Origin: Pictodentalium vernedei | Taxonomy: Eukaryota > Mollusca > Scaphopoda > Dentaliida > Dentaliidae | Assembly: GCA_031216915.1 (NCBI GenBank) | Contig: CM062290.1 | Coordinates: 257,896,291 to 257,960,290 of the forward strand | Direction: 5' to 3' | DNA: 64,000 nt | Part shown: piece after piece, positions 1-10,862 of the stretch | Numbering within the stretch: position 1 is the stretch's first letter | Layout of the letters: each line of letters begins with the position of its first letter | Translations under genes and position numbers: made by a program | Notes under the pieces: model-generated | The model's input: only the letters and a program-made list of their open reading frames with translations | What the model was told of the DNA's origin: nothing | Databases searched by the model: none

Positions 1-1186
1 AGAAAAAAAAAAATTTCCAGATTTTGCTCCAAAATTTTCGAAGTCCTACCCGGACCCCAAATTTTCAGGGGAAAATTTTTTTTTTTTTTGTCTTAAAACT
101 GACCGAAACGCATATTCTAAGTCCCACCCGGACCCCAAATATTCAGAGGAAAAAAAAAAAAAAAATTTTTGTCTTAAAGTTGACCGAAACGCAGAAAAAA
201 ACAAACAAAAAAAAATTCGGATTTTGGTCCAAAATTTCGAAGTCCGCAACGGGACCCCAAATTTTCAGCCTAAATATGAACCCAGGGATTTGACTTCAAC
301 AAACTTGAATCTCACCCCCTAAGGATGCTGCATACCAAATATCTCATAGAGAGCCCAAATATCGACCCAGGCAATTGATTTCAATAAACATGTGAAACAA
401 TCTTCCAAAGATGTTATATGTGAAATTTGAAAGCTTTTGGAGCAGTGGTTTTGGAGAAAAGTAGTCTTATGTTTTTCCCATTACCCACAGTGTTAAAAAA
501 TGCTGACTCAGCACTTTTTCAAAAGTCCCCAAAAAGTACCCCATGATAAAACCGATGGTAATTTTTTTTTATCATTCCATTCTGTTGGTCCTAAGGAAGC
601 TTCACAACAAATAAGAATTCTCAGTGCCGTGTAGTTTTGGAGATATGGGCGTTTTCATTTTTTTCTATTTTTAGCTCCTGTGGTCCCCATGGGGCGACGG
701 GAAAAAATTTTTTTGCCTAAATTAAGTTCTTATGACCCAATAAGCCCTCATATCAAATTTGGTCAAAATTTGCCTCTCGGTTTGGAAAATAGAAATTTTG
801 GGAGGGGCAAATATTCTTTCCCCTCCCATTACGATGCCAAGTATAGCCCCACAAACTTCTCTTGAACAAATCTGAGTCTACACCTCAAAAGGAAGCTGCA
901 CACCACATATCAAGTCTCTGCTACTGCTGGTTCATGAGAAGAAGATTTTTTAAGATTTCAGCACACTTTTTGGGTGTGGCCCTACCCACGGGAAAAGCAA
1001 CTTGATTTGAACAAAATCAAATTGCGATGTCATAACAAACTATTATCTCAAATATCAATTAAATTGGTTGAGTGGTTTGGGAGGAGAAGATGCAAACACC
1101 ATGTTCACGGACGACGACAGACGACGACGGACGACAGACGGTGAGTGATCACTATAGCTCTCCTGACTGAAAGTCAGGTGAGCTAA
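1..1186 (+). mobile_element. Pearl-like tandem-repeat element, 5' end outside window
   Basis: Positions 1-290 hold about three diverged units of roughly 110 bp, each with a tract like AAAATTTTCGAAGTCC followed by ACCCGGACCCC. Further core units follow (about 290-1,060), including the phrase 'caaacttgaatctcaccccc' typical of this family. A GACG/GACGACG microsatellite lies at 1,106-1,140. The 3' end (1,152-1,186) is a hairpin with arms close to AGCTCTCCTGACT and AGTCAGGTGAGCT and ends CTAA followed by A's. Core, ACGG-type microsatellite and 3' hairpin in this order match the bivalve pearl family (established knowledge). It is non-coding; the short reading frames inside are chance. Confidence 0.7.
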
Positions 1187-1198
1187 AAATTTCAAGTA

Positions 1199-1627
1199 CA
1201 GTGGAACCCTGTTAATTGTATAGCCACATTGCCAATGAAAATTATTCAATTAACAGGAGTATTTAATTAACAGGGATTGTGTCACTTTCCTGTATTTTGG
1301 ATATAAACTTAGCATTTATTCTATTATATCTTTTTTGACAGAGCTCCATGAGCTCTGTCAAACAAGATATTATAGATTAAATGCCTGTATTGGATGTACT
1401 GAGGCCAAATAGGTCTATAAACAAAGGAAAACTGGTGAGAATCAGAGTAATTTCTCGATAGGTTACAACATTTTTTATTCAATTTACAGGAGTTTACTCT
1501 ATAACCTATATTCAATTAACAGGGCAAATTTGTACTGGAGGTATGGTAAATGGTTTTGAGTTGGGAAATTATATTCAATTAACAGGGATATTCAGTTAAG
1601 AGATATCCAATTAAGTGGGCACCACTG
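1199..1627 (+). mobile_element. TA-flanked palindromic element, pogo/Tc1-mariner-like (family P)
   Basis: Starts CAGTGGAACCC and ends with the inverse of CAGTGGTGCCC, flanked by TA on both sides (1,197-1,198 and 1,628-1,629). Inside are many copies of TTCAATTAACAGG in both orientations and a central hairpin at 1,326-1,370 (arms ending TTGACAGAGCTC / GAGCTCTGTCAA). TA duplication and CAGTGG ends fit non-autonomous Tc1/mariner, perhaps pogo-type; the superfamily is inferred from ends only. No transposase. It is the most complete copy here and serves as reference for those at 16.4, 19.0, 36.3, 39.0 and 61.5 kb. Confidence 0.75.
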
Positions 1628-1629
1628 TA

Positions 1630-2016
1630 CTAAAAAGTTAATGAAAAAAACTCCCAATAGTCTGTCAAATCAAATACATTGACCAGCAGTTCTAATCTTG
1701 CCATCTTGGGAGACAGATCAAAAGAAGTACCTGCCAACTCAAAGTGCACCTAATTCACTTCTATTCAAACCAGGGAAATAAATTTCTCATTATACAGGCT
1801 AGAAGTGAATAGAAAGATTAGGAGAGATTCAATATTATCTCAGCAATAGCACTCCAAAATCACTCCTGCTGAATAAGAGCAACAAATCTATCAAAGGAAT
1901 CTACTACCTTCATGTGAAACAAATTTCTACTGCATTAGAATGAAAATAAAGCAGTTTTTATCTCACAATCTGTAAATCAGAGGCAGCTGAGTACGAGAAT
2001 TAAAACTCTTCCTTTC
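1630..2016. other. Stretch with no recognised feature
   Basis: AT-rich unique-looking sequence. I see no reading frame, repeat or structured element I can name. Confidence 0.5.
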
Positions 2017-2276
2017 TTACCCTTTTACCCAACATAATGGCCATATGCGGCCAATGCTATTCACACAAATTATCATTCAGATCTTATTATTTCAGGCAAT
2101 TTTTGCCTCCAAAATCTAGATTTTGAGTAGTTTTGACTCCATATTTGAAGGAGCTTGTCCACTCATTTAAATAAGGAGTCATAAGCTATGTTTATGAAAA
2201 TGTTCAGTTACTCAAAAACATCATTATATATATGCAAGTGTCATGTTCAAGATATCTGTGTTAAGTAAGAGGTTAA
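2017..2276. mobile_element. Degenerate TTAA-type MITE
   Basis: Left end resembles TTACCCTTTTACCCAAC and the right end reads AGTAAGAGGTTAAC, matching the ends of the TTAA MITEs better preserved at 7,383 and 20,975. The shared internal phrase 'gtcataagctatgttt' (about 2,177-2,193) places it near family ii. The central palindrome has largely decayed. Confidence 0.5.
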
Positions 2277-2326
2277 CTTCTTCCCTGTAGTTACTCATAG
2301 TTCCTCTTTCCAAACTTATAGCCAAA

Positions 2327-4178
2327 CAAGAGGCCTTGTAGGGCCTGAAGCGCTCACCTTGAACAGAACCCGATATAAACAGAGTCCAAGAATGAATCTA
2401 CATTAAGCAATAAATCTCCAAGCAATGCATTGTCAATCCTTGAGCCCCCTCAGGAGTGACTAAAATAGCCCAAGCATCATGCCTTTTCTTCAGTTGATCA
2501 TAATGTAAAAAGTGGAGCTCCCCTATGAAGCCTCTTGATACAACCTATGTGGATTAATCTTAGTTACATACCTCTAGAGGATACTTAATAAAAAATTTAT
2601 AATTCTTCAGCTACATGGCAAATTCTGCCTCCCATAGAGAGCCCAAATATTAACCCAAACATTCAATTTGAACAAACTTGAATCTCACCCCAATGGAGAT
2701 GTTGTATCCAAAATATGAAAGCATTCTGACTGGTGGATCTGAAGAAGATGATTTTTAAAGAAATTTCCTCATATTGCACTATACCAAATATGAAATCATT
2801 CTGACTGGTGGATCTGAAGAAGAAGATTTTAAAGAAACTTCCTCATATTGCACTAAGTTAAAATTCAGGCTCCCACAGGAACCCAAATATTAACTCAAGC
2901 ACTTGATTTGAACAAAGTTTAATCAAACCCCTCTGGGGATGTTTTATACCTAATATGAAAGCATTCTGACTGGTAGATCTGAAGAAGAAAATTTTTAAAG
3001 AAATTTCTACATATTGCACGAAGTAACATTTGGACTACCATAGTGAGCCCAAATATTAAACTAGGAACCAGATTTGAACAAACTTGAATCTGACCCCCCC
3101 TAGAGATGTTGTACTTGGTATACCAAACATGAAAGCATTCTGAATGGTGGATCTGAAGAAGATTTTTAAAAATTATCCCCAATTGCACTAAGTTAAAATT
3201 TGGGTTTCCATATGGAGCCCAAATATTAGCCTACAGACATGGTTTGCACAATCTTAAATCTGACCCTCATAACAATGGTGTATACCAAATATTAAAAGAT
3301 TCTGACAGGTAGTTCTGAAGAAGACTATGTTTAAAGATTATTCCCATACTGCCCTAAGTTGAGCCCAAATATGAGCCAAGGGGCTTCATTGGTTCCCTCC
3401 CCCCCCCCCCCTCCACCCACCCATAGATGCTGTATACCAAATATCAAAAGATTCTGACCACTGGTTCTGGAGAAATTTTTAAAAAAAATTTTTGCAAATT
3501 TGCTGACTCAGCCCAGCCCTCACTCCTACAGAACACCCTAACATAACCGATGGCATTTTTTTTTTACCATTCAATTCTACTGGTCCTAAGGATGCTTCAT
3601 ACCAAATAACAGTTCTCTGTTCCGTGTGATTTGGGAAATATGGGCGTTTGCAAATATTTCTATTTTTAGCTCCTGGGGTTCCCTCGGGGACACAGGAAAT
3701 GTTTTTTTGCACGAGTTCAAGTACTTATGACCCAATAATACCACATACCAAATTTGGTTCAAATCAGACTATCAGTTCAGTAAATAGAAATTTTGGGTGG
3801 GGTAAAAAATCTTGCCCCTCCCATTACAAAGGCAAATATTGCTTCACAAACTTCATTTGAACAAACTTGATTCTACACCTCAAAAGGAAGGTCTACCAAA
3901 TATCAAGTCATTGTACCCATTGGTTCATGAGAAGAAGATTTTAAAAATATTTTGAGGCATTTTCCCCTGCCCCCTCCCTAAGGGGCTAGGCAAGTTGAGT
4001 TGAACAAAAATGCAAAGCCCCTACAGGACCATCTCTCACATAAACTTTCACTTGAATTGGCCCAGTGGGTTTGGAGGAGAATACCAAAACATGGTGTTGA
4101 CAGATGATGGACGGACGGACGGACGATGGACGGAGAGAGATTAGATAAGCTCAGCTTGACTTCATCAAGGTGAGCTAA
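2327..4178 (+). mobile_element. Pearl-like element, near full length
   Basis: Begins CAAGAGGCCTTGTAGGGCCT, then GCGCTCACCTTGA; ends with the hairpin built on CTTGACTTCATCAAG, TGAG and CTAA. The 5' GCTCACCTTGA is the inverse of the 3' TCAAGGTGAGC, so the ends carry subterminal inverted repeats. The core (about 2,640-3,500) is five diverged tandem units of about 165-170 bp with the recurring words 'gagcccaaatattaac' and 'attctgactggtggatctga'. A GGAC microsatellite is at 4,110-4,130. No coding capacity. Confidence 0.75.
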
Positions 4179-4219
4179 AAACCTGGACAAGCATGTCCCA
4201 ATGTGACCAAGAATACCCA

Positions 4220-4660
4220 CACATTCCACATTATGTACGTTGCAAAAAGTCAAAAAAGGGCAATATATCAACCAAATTTAGTTTGGTTAATCTCAAAACA
4301 GCAAGTGAAAATATTCCAATGCTTGTTTATATCTTTGTGCCAAGTTTTAAAATTTTTTAAAAAGTTGACCAAAGAAGCAGACAAAATGATGTACGTTGCA
4401 AAAATACACCTTGTCAAAAAAAGACAATAACTCTTCCAAAATGAGTTGGACTACATGTGCACATGTTCCCATGCTGGTCAATCTCTGCGACAAGTTTTTA
4501 AAAATGTACTAGAAAATGAAGGAACACAAGCTCAGATAAAGTTGTGTCCAAAAAGAGCTAATACTAAGTTAAAAAGGACAATAACATGCCCAATCAATTT
4601 CAAAATCACAAATGCCCAGGTACCAATGATGGTTAACTTCTGTGCCTAGTTTGAAAAATA
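4220..4660 (+). repeat. Orphan tandem array, three diverged units of about 150 bp
   Basis: The words 'tgtacgttgcaaaaa', 'gggcaata' or 'gacaataactc' and 'tgtgccaagtttt' recur about every 150 bp. This is the usual build of a pearl-like core, but no 5' or 3' end is attached, so it is probably a remnant. Confidence 0.5.
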
Positions 4661-4690
4661 TTGATTTGTTAATGACCGAAAACAAACTCA

Positions 4691-4763
4691 GTTCCATGTT
4701 GCAATATGGGAAAAATAGTTGTTTGAAATTTCGATATTTTGACATCAGGATGCAGGAGGGTTA
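4691..4763. mobile_element. Right-end fragment of TTAA MITE family vi
   Basis: Matches the right end of the complete copy at 49,048-49,255: 'tattttgacatcag' followed by GCAGGAGGGTTAAC. The rest is missing. Confidence 0.5.
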
Positions 4764-4938
4764 ACAAGGCTACTGGTGATACTTACAGTACTGGGATCAC
4801 AAAAGCATTCTCTTTCTCAACTGGAACGTGATAGGATTGCTATCTGCCACTGAACTGCGATTTAATGAAATAGCATTGATCAGAATTTTTTGATTCGTTA
4901 GATTTAGAATTAACTGCAGTAGAATTGGCATAAATTAA

Positions 4939-5791
4939 TCAGAGGCTCTCAAGCGAGCCTAAAACGCTAACCTGGCTCAAGTTGTCAAAAGAAATGAGTG
5001 TATCAGTAAGTGACCGGCATACAGAGCCCAAATATTAACCCACTCGATTTGAACAAACTTTAACCTAACACCCTAAGAGATTCAGCTGCGTGGATTCTGA
5101 CTGATGTTATCTGAAGAAGTTAAACTTTGGGCTTTAATAAAGAGCCCAAATATCAACCCAGGGATCCAATTTGAACAAATTTGAATCTGATTTTTTTTTA
5201 CAATTCCCTTCTAATGGTCCTAAAGATGCTTCATACCAAATAACAGTTCTCTATTCGGGTAGTGTGGGAAATATGGGCATTTTAATTTTCTTTCTATTTT
5301 CGACCCCTGGGGTTCCCATGGGGCTGTAAAACATTTTTTCGGGCATCAATCAATTACTTATGACCCACTTATACTATACGCCAAATTTGGTTCAAATCGG
5401 CCCCCTGGTTCTTGAAATACAAATTTTGGGTGGAGCCCAAAATGGATATGATCACACAAAGAGCCGAAATACTGAACTACCAACTTCCCTTGAACACACT
5501 TCAATCTTCAACACCAAAGGATGTTCCATACCAAATATCAAGTCATTCTCTCTGGTGGTTCATGAGAAGAAGGATTTTTAAAGATTTTTAGGCTTTTGGG
5601 GCATTGGCCAGAGCCTGAAGATGGCAGCTGCTTCAAGTGAACAAAAAAAGGGTATACTCCATATATGGTCTCTGCAATATATGTTTGAATTTTGGCTTAA
5701 TTATGAAGAAGAAGCAAATTCCAAAAGTTAACGGACGGCGGACGGCACGGGATGGCAATAGCTCACACTGACTTGCAGTCAGGTAAGCTAA
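4939..5791 (+). mobile_element. Pearl-like element, short copy
   Basis: Left end (AGAGGCTCTCAAGCGAGCCT then ACGCTAACCTG) is a diverged version of the family 5' end. Core units resemble those at 2,640-3,900. A GGACGGCGGACGGCACGG tract at 5,731-5,749 stands in the microsatellite place. The 3' end is a hairpin around GACTTGCAGTC ending in AAGCTAA. Confidence 0.65.
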
Positions 5792-6721
5792 TAATATAAA
5801 AATAATGACCTGGGTTGAGGATAGCATTGCAGTTTGTTCCCCAAAGAACCAATGTCTCCCAAGGCATGAGCCAAGAGAGACACTCATTCCAAGGAGATGC
5901 AATCTGCAATGTTATCCTCAAGCCTGATCATCATTATTTTCATTATGGTTTAGTCATCATTATTTTTATTATTATTTATTTCTGGTTTCATTTTAGGGGA
6001 AAGATGGCCTGAGCTGGAAACATTGCTGAAAATGTCACATGGGAATATTACCCAGGTACCCGGGAATATTGCAGAATAGCAAATCAAATCGAATGGAAGT
6101 TTACTGTTGGCTTTTAAAATGAGGTATAATAATCAGGCTTACCATATAAAAATATTAAACATTCAAAAGAACATTCAAAATTATGAACATTCAAAATGTA
6201 ATGGATGCTGAGAGAGAGAAAAGAGGATCTAAAGTCCTAGAAAAAAACAACAAATCCTTTTGCACTCAAGAATCACTCAATGCTCCATGTTCAAGCCAAG
6301 GTCTTCCATTAACACAGAGAGTAATTTTCTCAAACAGCTTGAAGTTCCTTTCCACATTTCATTGAATTTCGATTTTCCTATGTCTCATAAATTTATTATT
6401 ACTATCAGCCTTCTGGCACCAGTGAAGAAACACCAACTAAATCCTGATCCCCAAAGATTGTAAACTCCAAAAATAATCTGAACTCATGAACCAACACAGA
6501 GGGAGAATATTTTTTTCTCCCACCAATGAAAACTACTAAAACACATGTTAAGTATAGAGAGTTTTTAAACAGTGGAAGTTTTATCAATGGGAAGTAACAT
6601 AAACCTTCACTATGTAGTGCAATTAAACCTGTCACAAAAATTACGAGGTTAGAGCTGCAGTCAAAATTTGTTCCTTGCAATCAATCTCTGTTCCAGCCAA
6701 TTCATTTACAATAACCCTCTG
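5792..6721. other. Stretch with no recognised feature
   Basis: Only small local duplications are visible: an ATTATTTTCATTATGGTTTAGTCATCATT-type block around 5,930-5,985 and a CATTCAAAA block around 6,160-6,200. A minus-strand open frame at 6,405-6,680 has no recognisable protein character. Confidence 0.5.
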
Positions 6722-6800
6722 AACATTTATTTATTTATTTATTGGTGTTTAAGGTCACATAATTACACACAATGGCTAATCGAGACTGTAACCCTATGAA
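6722..6800 (-). mobile_element. SINE 3'-tail fragment
   Basis: TTTATTTATTTATTGGTG, TTTAAGGTCACA and CACAATGGCTAATC are the shared 3' tail of the SINE families in this window, read in reverse. The body is missing, consistent with a severely 5'-truncated insertion. Confidence 0.6.
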
Positions 6801-7104
6801 CACTGCAGCCCTATTCTGCTTTATTATGCCACAGCACGTATAGTATGAGGAATGTCACCAGGCCTTAAAATTTGCCACAGTTCACAAGAATCAGTTTTGA
6901 TTCCCATGTATTCCTATCATGAGATTCAGTTTTCAGTTCTTAAATATCTAGAATTTGCGAGTACAGTTATGCCCATGTGAGTGCAACATGTACATTTGAT
7001 AGTAAAAAGTAAACATGTATTAATATATATTAACGAAAGTTTAACTTTTAAGGACCCAGCTCCAATTTGGGTGAGTTCCTTCAACTTCCTTGTCATACAT
7101 GTAC
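6801..7104. other. Stretch with no recognised feature
   Basis: AT-rich; nothing identifiable on either strand. Confidence 0.5.
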
Positions 7105-7112
7105 ATGTAGAC

Positions 7113-7755
7113 TAGAGCTGAAACGGTTAACTGATTAATCGATTAACCAATGATCAACATCTTGCCCGATCAAAAAAAGTAATTGATCGATTAACTGTTG
7201 CCTTAAACTACTGTATTATAAGGGTTAACAAAGGAACAAACTAGCTCTAAAACAGGCAAACATTGTAACATTGACTTGCATGAAATTATTATGAGACATA
7301 TTAAAGCTGGCAAGTTATGTGCAGACATACTTGTTGGCTTGCATGATCAATGTACTGTATCAGTAGCTAGAAATGGTTATTCTTAACTCTTTGCCCATTG
7401 CGGACAGCAGATGATACTTGTAAAATAAATTCTTGAATTACTAAACATTTTCAATTTTGTCTAAAAAACATAGCTTATGACCCATCATTGGAACGAGCTC
7501 AATAGGCTCATTCGAATGAGGTGTCATAAGCTATGTTTTTTAGACTAAAATTGAAAACATAATAAAATTTGAAGGGGATTTTTATATATAACGCTTGAGG
7601 TTTTGTCCATTTCTTAGGGTAAAGGGTTAATGCTATAAATCATCAATGGTACAGCAATAATTCAGCTACCTACTAAAACGAGTGATTAATCGGTTAACCA
7701 AGGTTAATCCATATGATTAATCGATCAAGAAAACCCTTCAACCATTTCAGCTCGA
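7113..7755. mobile_element. hAT-like non-autonomous element with nested MITE
   Basis: Ends TAGAGCTGAAACGGTTAACT and the inverse of TCGAGCTGAAATGGTT, each followed by repeated GATTAATCGATTAAC words. It is flanked by ATGTAGAC (7,105-7,112) and ATGTAGAA (7,756-7,763), an 8 bp target duplication with one difference. Eight-base duplications are typical of hAT elements (established knowledge); the assignment is inferred. It contains the TTAA MITE at 7,383-7,630. Confidence 0.6.
7383..7630. mobile_element. TTAA MITE (family ii), nested in hAT-like element
   Basis: Bounded by TTAA at both ends, with CTCTTTGCCCA at the left and the inverse GGGTAAAGGG at the right. The centre (7,470-7,536) is a long imperfect palindrome with arms containing CATAGCTTATGACCC and AACGAGCTC. 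TTAA with CCCTTT-type ends resembles piggyBac-derived MITEs. Confidence 0.7.
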
Positions 7756-7817
7756 ATGTAGAATGCATATTCCAACATGCAGGGTTTTGGTGGTCTTGTC
7801 GATGGAAATTTCAGTAC

Positions 7818-7892
7818 CATGGCAGTGGTATCTAGTGAAGTCTTGGCTGCCTGTACAAGCACCAAAACTTCACTAGACACAACTGCTGCGTT
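7818..7892. repeat. Short imperfect palindrome
   Basis: Arms CAGTGGTATCTAGTGAAGT and ACTTCACTAGACACAACTG face each other across about 28 bp. A related sequence ('tctagtcaagtctttgctgcc') lies at 9,103-9,123, so it belongs to a low-copy repeat of unknown type. Confidence 0.5.
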
Positions 7893-8103
7893 AAGTTTTG
7901 TCACCTTATTATGAGTGTGCAAAGAATAAGAATGTGCTTTTTAAAGTCACTTTTAGAATCTAGGACAAGAATCAAATGAACATTTTGCGTGAACATTTTG
8001 CGTGGATCAAAGTTGATTCTCAAAGTTTTTCTTGCGAAATCATTTGCACGAATCGATACTGATTAACACATGAATTTTAAGCTGTGGTCACTTGCTGTAC
8101 AAA

Positions 8104-8392
8104 CATTGGCGTAGATAAAGGCCCCCCTCCCCCACCCCCCCCAGAAGTTTTGTCGGAAATTTTTTGGGACCGTTTTTAGGCGAATTTATGCCTAATAACA
8201 TTAAAATGCTGGCTTTGGGGATAAAAACATGCCATTTTGGGTAAAAAAAGACCAATTTTCAGTACATTTGCAGTAAACAGATTCCTTCTGTTTGTTTGGG
8301 TTTTTGTTGTTGTTACACTGTCAGAAAATTTTCGGTCTGTCGGAAAATTTTGGGCTTGCCCCTCCGCCAGCGAAAAGCTATCTACGCCACTG
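8104..8392. mobile_element. hAT-like MITE with perfect 8 bp target duplication
   Basis: Ends CATTGGCGTAGATA and the inverse of CAGTGGCGTAGATA. The flanks are TGTACAAA at 8,096-8,103 and again at 8,393-8,400, an exact 8 bp duplication. Length is 289 bp with no coding capacity. Short inverted ends plus 8 bp duplication fit hAT; a C-rich run at 8,122-8,143 is internal. A related end (CAGTGGCATAGCTAGG) sits at about 20,052. Confidence 0.75.
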
Positions 8393-8400
8393 TGTACAAA

Positions 8401-9361
8401 TAAATAATGTAGGGCCCTGCTAAACATTCGAATTTCGAAGCAACTTTGAATCACTGTACAGATCCCACTCAGTTTGCTAACATTTATTAAGATTCAGGTT
8501 GTCGGCCCTATGGGTGGACCCGCTCACGAACTGAGGTCAATTCAGAACCCCGAAGGAGGTAAAAGTATGTAAAAGTCAGCAGTACTGTTGTTAAATTACT
8601 TTACTGACATGCTTAAACAGTTTTGAGTGCTTTTCTGCATACATGTACCATGGATGGTATTTGTGGTATTATCGACACAGCTTGATTTTAAGTTTTCTGC
8701 CATCACAAATGGAGCTAAAACTCTGAGGCTTGAATTTGAGATTCAACCCTAAATCTGGTATTCACATAGACCTAAAACAAAGTGCGTTGGGATGGTGGGG
8801 ATGGGGTGGGTGTTGACCCCTTACAAGGCTGATAATGATAAGGATGAATTGTAATTTTATGACCATACTGGAGGAACTTAGCAGTTCCTGATTGTTTTCA
8901 GAGATTTTTCTTAGTGTCGACATCGGCCGAATATAGGGCCTTTTCCCATTGAGGTTGAGGCATGTATTTCCAGTTTCTAACATTTAGATTCCAAATTGGT
9001 ATCCAGTATTAATGTGATGATTAACCAATGAGGATCTGGAGAACTTTTGAAAAAACATCTCAGTGTAGAATCACAGAAACGTTTTGTGCTATAGTAGTCG
9101 TTTCTAGTCAAGTCTTTGCTGCCTTCATTGGCAACAAACGGTTGGCTAGAAAACAATGCTGTGGAGCTGTTACCCTGCACTGGCATCCAACTTTAAAACT
9201 ACTAAAAGTATAAATACTTGGGCATTTGCTCTGAGACAATAAACTCTGCAAAGTTGGAATTAGATCTTTGATGGGTGACAGCAAAAAATGGGTATCATTC
9301 AGCTGGTGAAGGAAAAAAATCAGAGCATGATTTGAATTAATTGATAAAACCAAATTCTTCA
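8401..9361. other. Stretch with no recognised feature
   Basis: Contains the block near 9,093-9,170 that resembles the palindrome at 7.8 kb. Otherwise unique-looking, with no convincing reading frame. Confidence 0.4.
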
Positions 9362-9575
9362 TGCAGAATGTGCCTGTGAAGAAGATATTACCCTTTTCAC
9401 AACTCCCTGAACCAAAGAGTTCCCAACTGCATGGGCATTGACCCCATTCCTAATAAAATTATATAGAAAATCCCTGGTTTTCCGTCTCCTTATCTTTGAC
9501 TGTTTTGGTGAAGTAGTTTCAGCTGAATTATGTTCCTCATCTGTGGTGATGTCCAATGGTACTGCTACTGCACCT
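9362..9575 (-). CDS. Possible last coding exon of an unknown host gene
   Basis: Read on the minus strand, an open frame of about 70 codons runs from a plausible splice acceptor (TTTGACTGACATTATTACTG then GTCAACAG, about 9,575-9,605) to a TGA near 9,362. The peptide is rich in charged residues at first (DITTDEEHNSAETTSP, then KIRRRKTRDF) and ends with NGVNAHAVGNSLVQGVV and KRVISSSQ. This looks more protein-like than other short frames here: the basic KIRRRK cluster is followed by a mixed hydrophobic tail. I do not recognise the family. No upstream exon is evident in the window, and the frame is open only from the acceptor, where a stop lies upstream. It could be a chance frame; no poly-A signal decides it. 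Confidence 0.3.
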
Positions 9576-9769
9576 GTTGACCAGTAATAATGTCAGTCAA
9601 ACACAAATGAACTAGCTGACACTAAGGGTATCAGAAGTGACAAAATGAAACAGGAAGTATGTAATCTTTAACAACTCTTGACTCTTTCATCAGTGAGTTA
9701 ACAGAATGTGTCTACATTTATTGACTCTCACTCACATGGATTGGGGAGAGTTTATTCTCAGTTGTTTAT

Positions 9770-10205
9770 ACATATAATATGAAGATACGATACAGTTATT
9801 TTGCACATAATAGACTCGGATATGGGGAACAACGTGAAACGGGGAACATATCTTTACTCGTTACCACCCAAGGGAGATATGATACAGTGATTTTGCAAGC
9901 AATACTCTTAAATATGAAGAACAACATGTTGGAACGATTTGGGTCAAGGAATGGTTGGATGCTTGAATATTGTGTGAGAACTCGCCTCTGCCTCTGTTAC
10001 CAGGGCGAGGTTGAGATAAATGATTGAATGCTTGTAATTCTAAAGCTGAGAACAAATTTTGCACGTACCGGTAATATCGCGGAATATATCTTCATCTTTT
10101 GCCACCCAAGGAAGATATGATATGCTATTCTCTGTGCATAATTTACACTTGAATACAGAGAACAACGTGAAACGCGGAACAAATCTTTACTTGTTGCCAC
10201 CCAAG
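9770..10205. repeat. Tandem sub-repeats at the left of composite repeat R1
   Basis: About three copies of a unit of roughly 95-100 bp (the middle one enlarged) with the words 'gaagatatgatacagtgatt', 'gaacaacgtgaaacg' and 'tactcgttaccacccaag'. They run straight into the R1 sequence that is repeated elsewhere in the window, so they look like its subterminal part. Confidence 0.55.
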
Positions 10206-10862
10206 GAAGATAGGAAACAGTGATTTTATAAAAGGTTCGTAGTTAGGAGCTAGGCGGCTACATGTCAAGTAATAAATTGACCTGAAAGACGTATGCGTAT
10301 CTCTAACAATTTTCTAATTCCCATTTAACAATTAGGATAAGTGTGGCGCTAAATTTTACGTTCCCATGATGCGATACACATTGGTACGGCACTTAATGTA
10401 ACGGAATAAGAATTAGTCAACAATGAAAGGCACTTAGAAGGAAGTAATCTTCCGAGCATTGACAAAATTATATAAAATATTTGATGAAGTGTAGATAATA
10501 TACATAGAGTGTTTTTTTATATCTGGTTTATACAATGAGTAGAAATATAGTTAATATTTTCGAGGCTCTGCCGAGAACATATTGTATATTTTTCAACAAG
10601 TTGTATAAACCAGATATTAAAAAAACACTATATGTGTTTTGTTTTTATCTGATAACAAACAGCAGTTTCACTTGTTTACGCCATTCTAACGAGTTACGTA
10701 AAACACCCACCGATTCAAACACATATCACGTTCTGTGTTTATTAAACATCCCATGCATTAAAATTCATTTAAATAAACAAATTTTAATTCCGATGTTTAA
10801 ACCCAAAGGTGAAGAGTCTGTTTGTTTTGTTTGAAGCTGTACTGATCAAATGGATCAATAAA
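10206..10862 (+). repeat. Composite repeat R1, left part
   Basis: 10,206-10,495 matches 21,655-21,985 in reverse orientation (shared words include 'ttccgttacgttaagtgc' on that strand). 10,660-10,860 matches 29,860-30,010, including 'caaattttaattccgatgtt' and 'aacccaaaggtgaagagtct'. A palindrome lies at 10,502-10,635, with arms around TATCTGGTTTATACAA and TTGTATAAACCAGATA. It continues after an insertion at 12,229. Origin unknown; probably an old non-autonomous DNA element or a segment spread with one. Confidence 0.6.
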
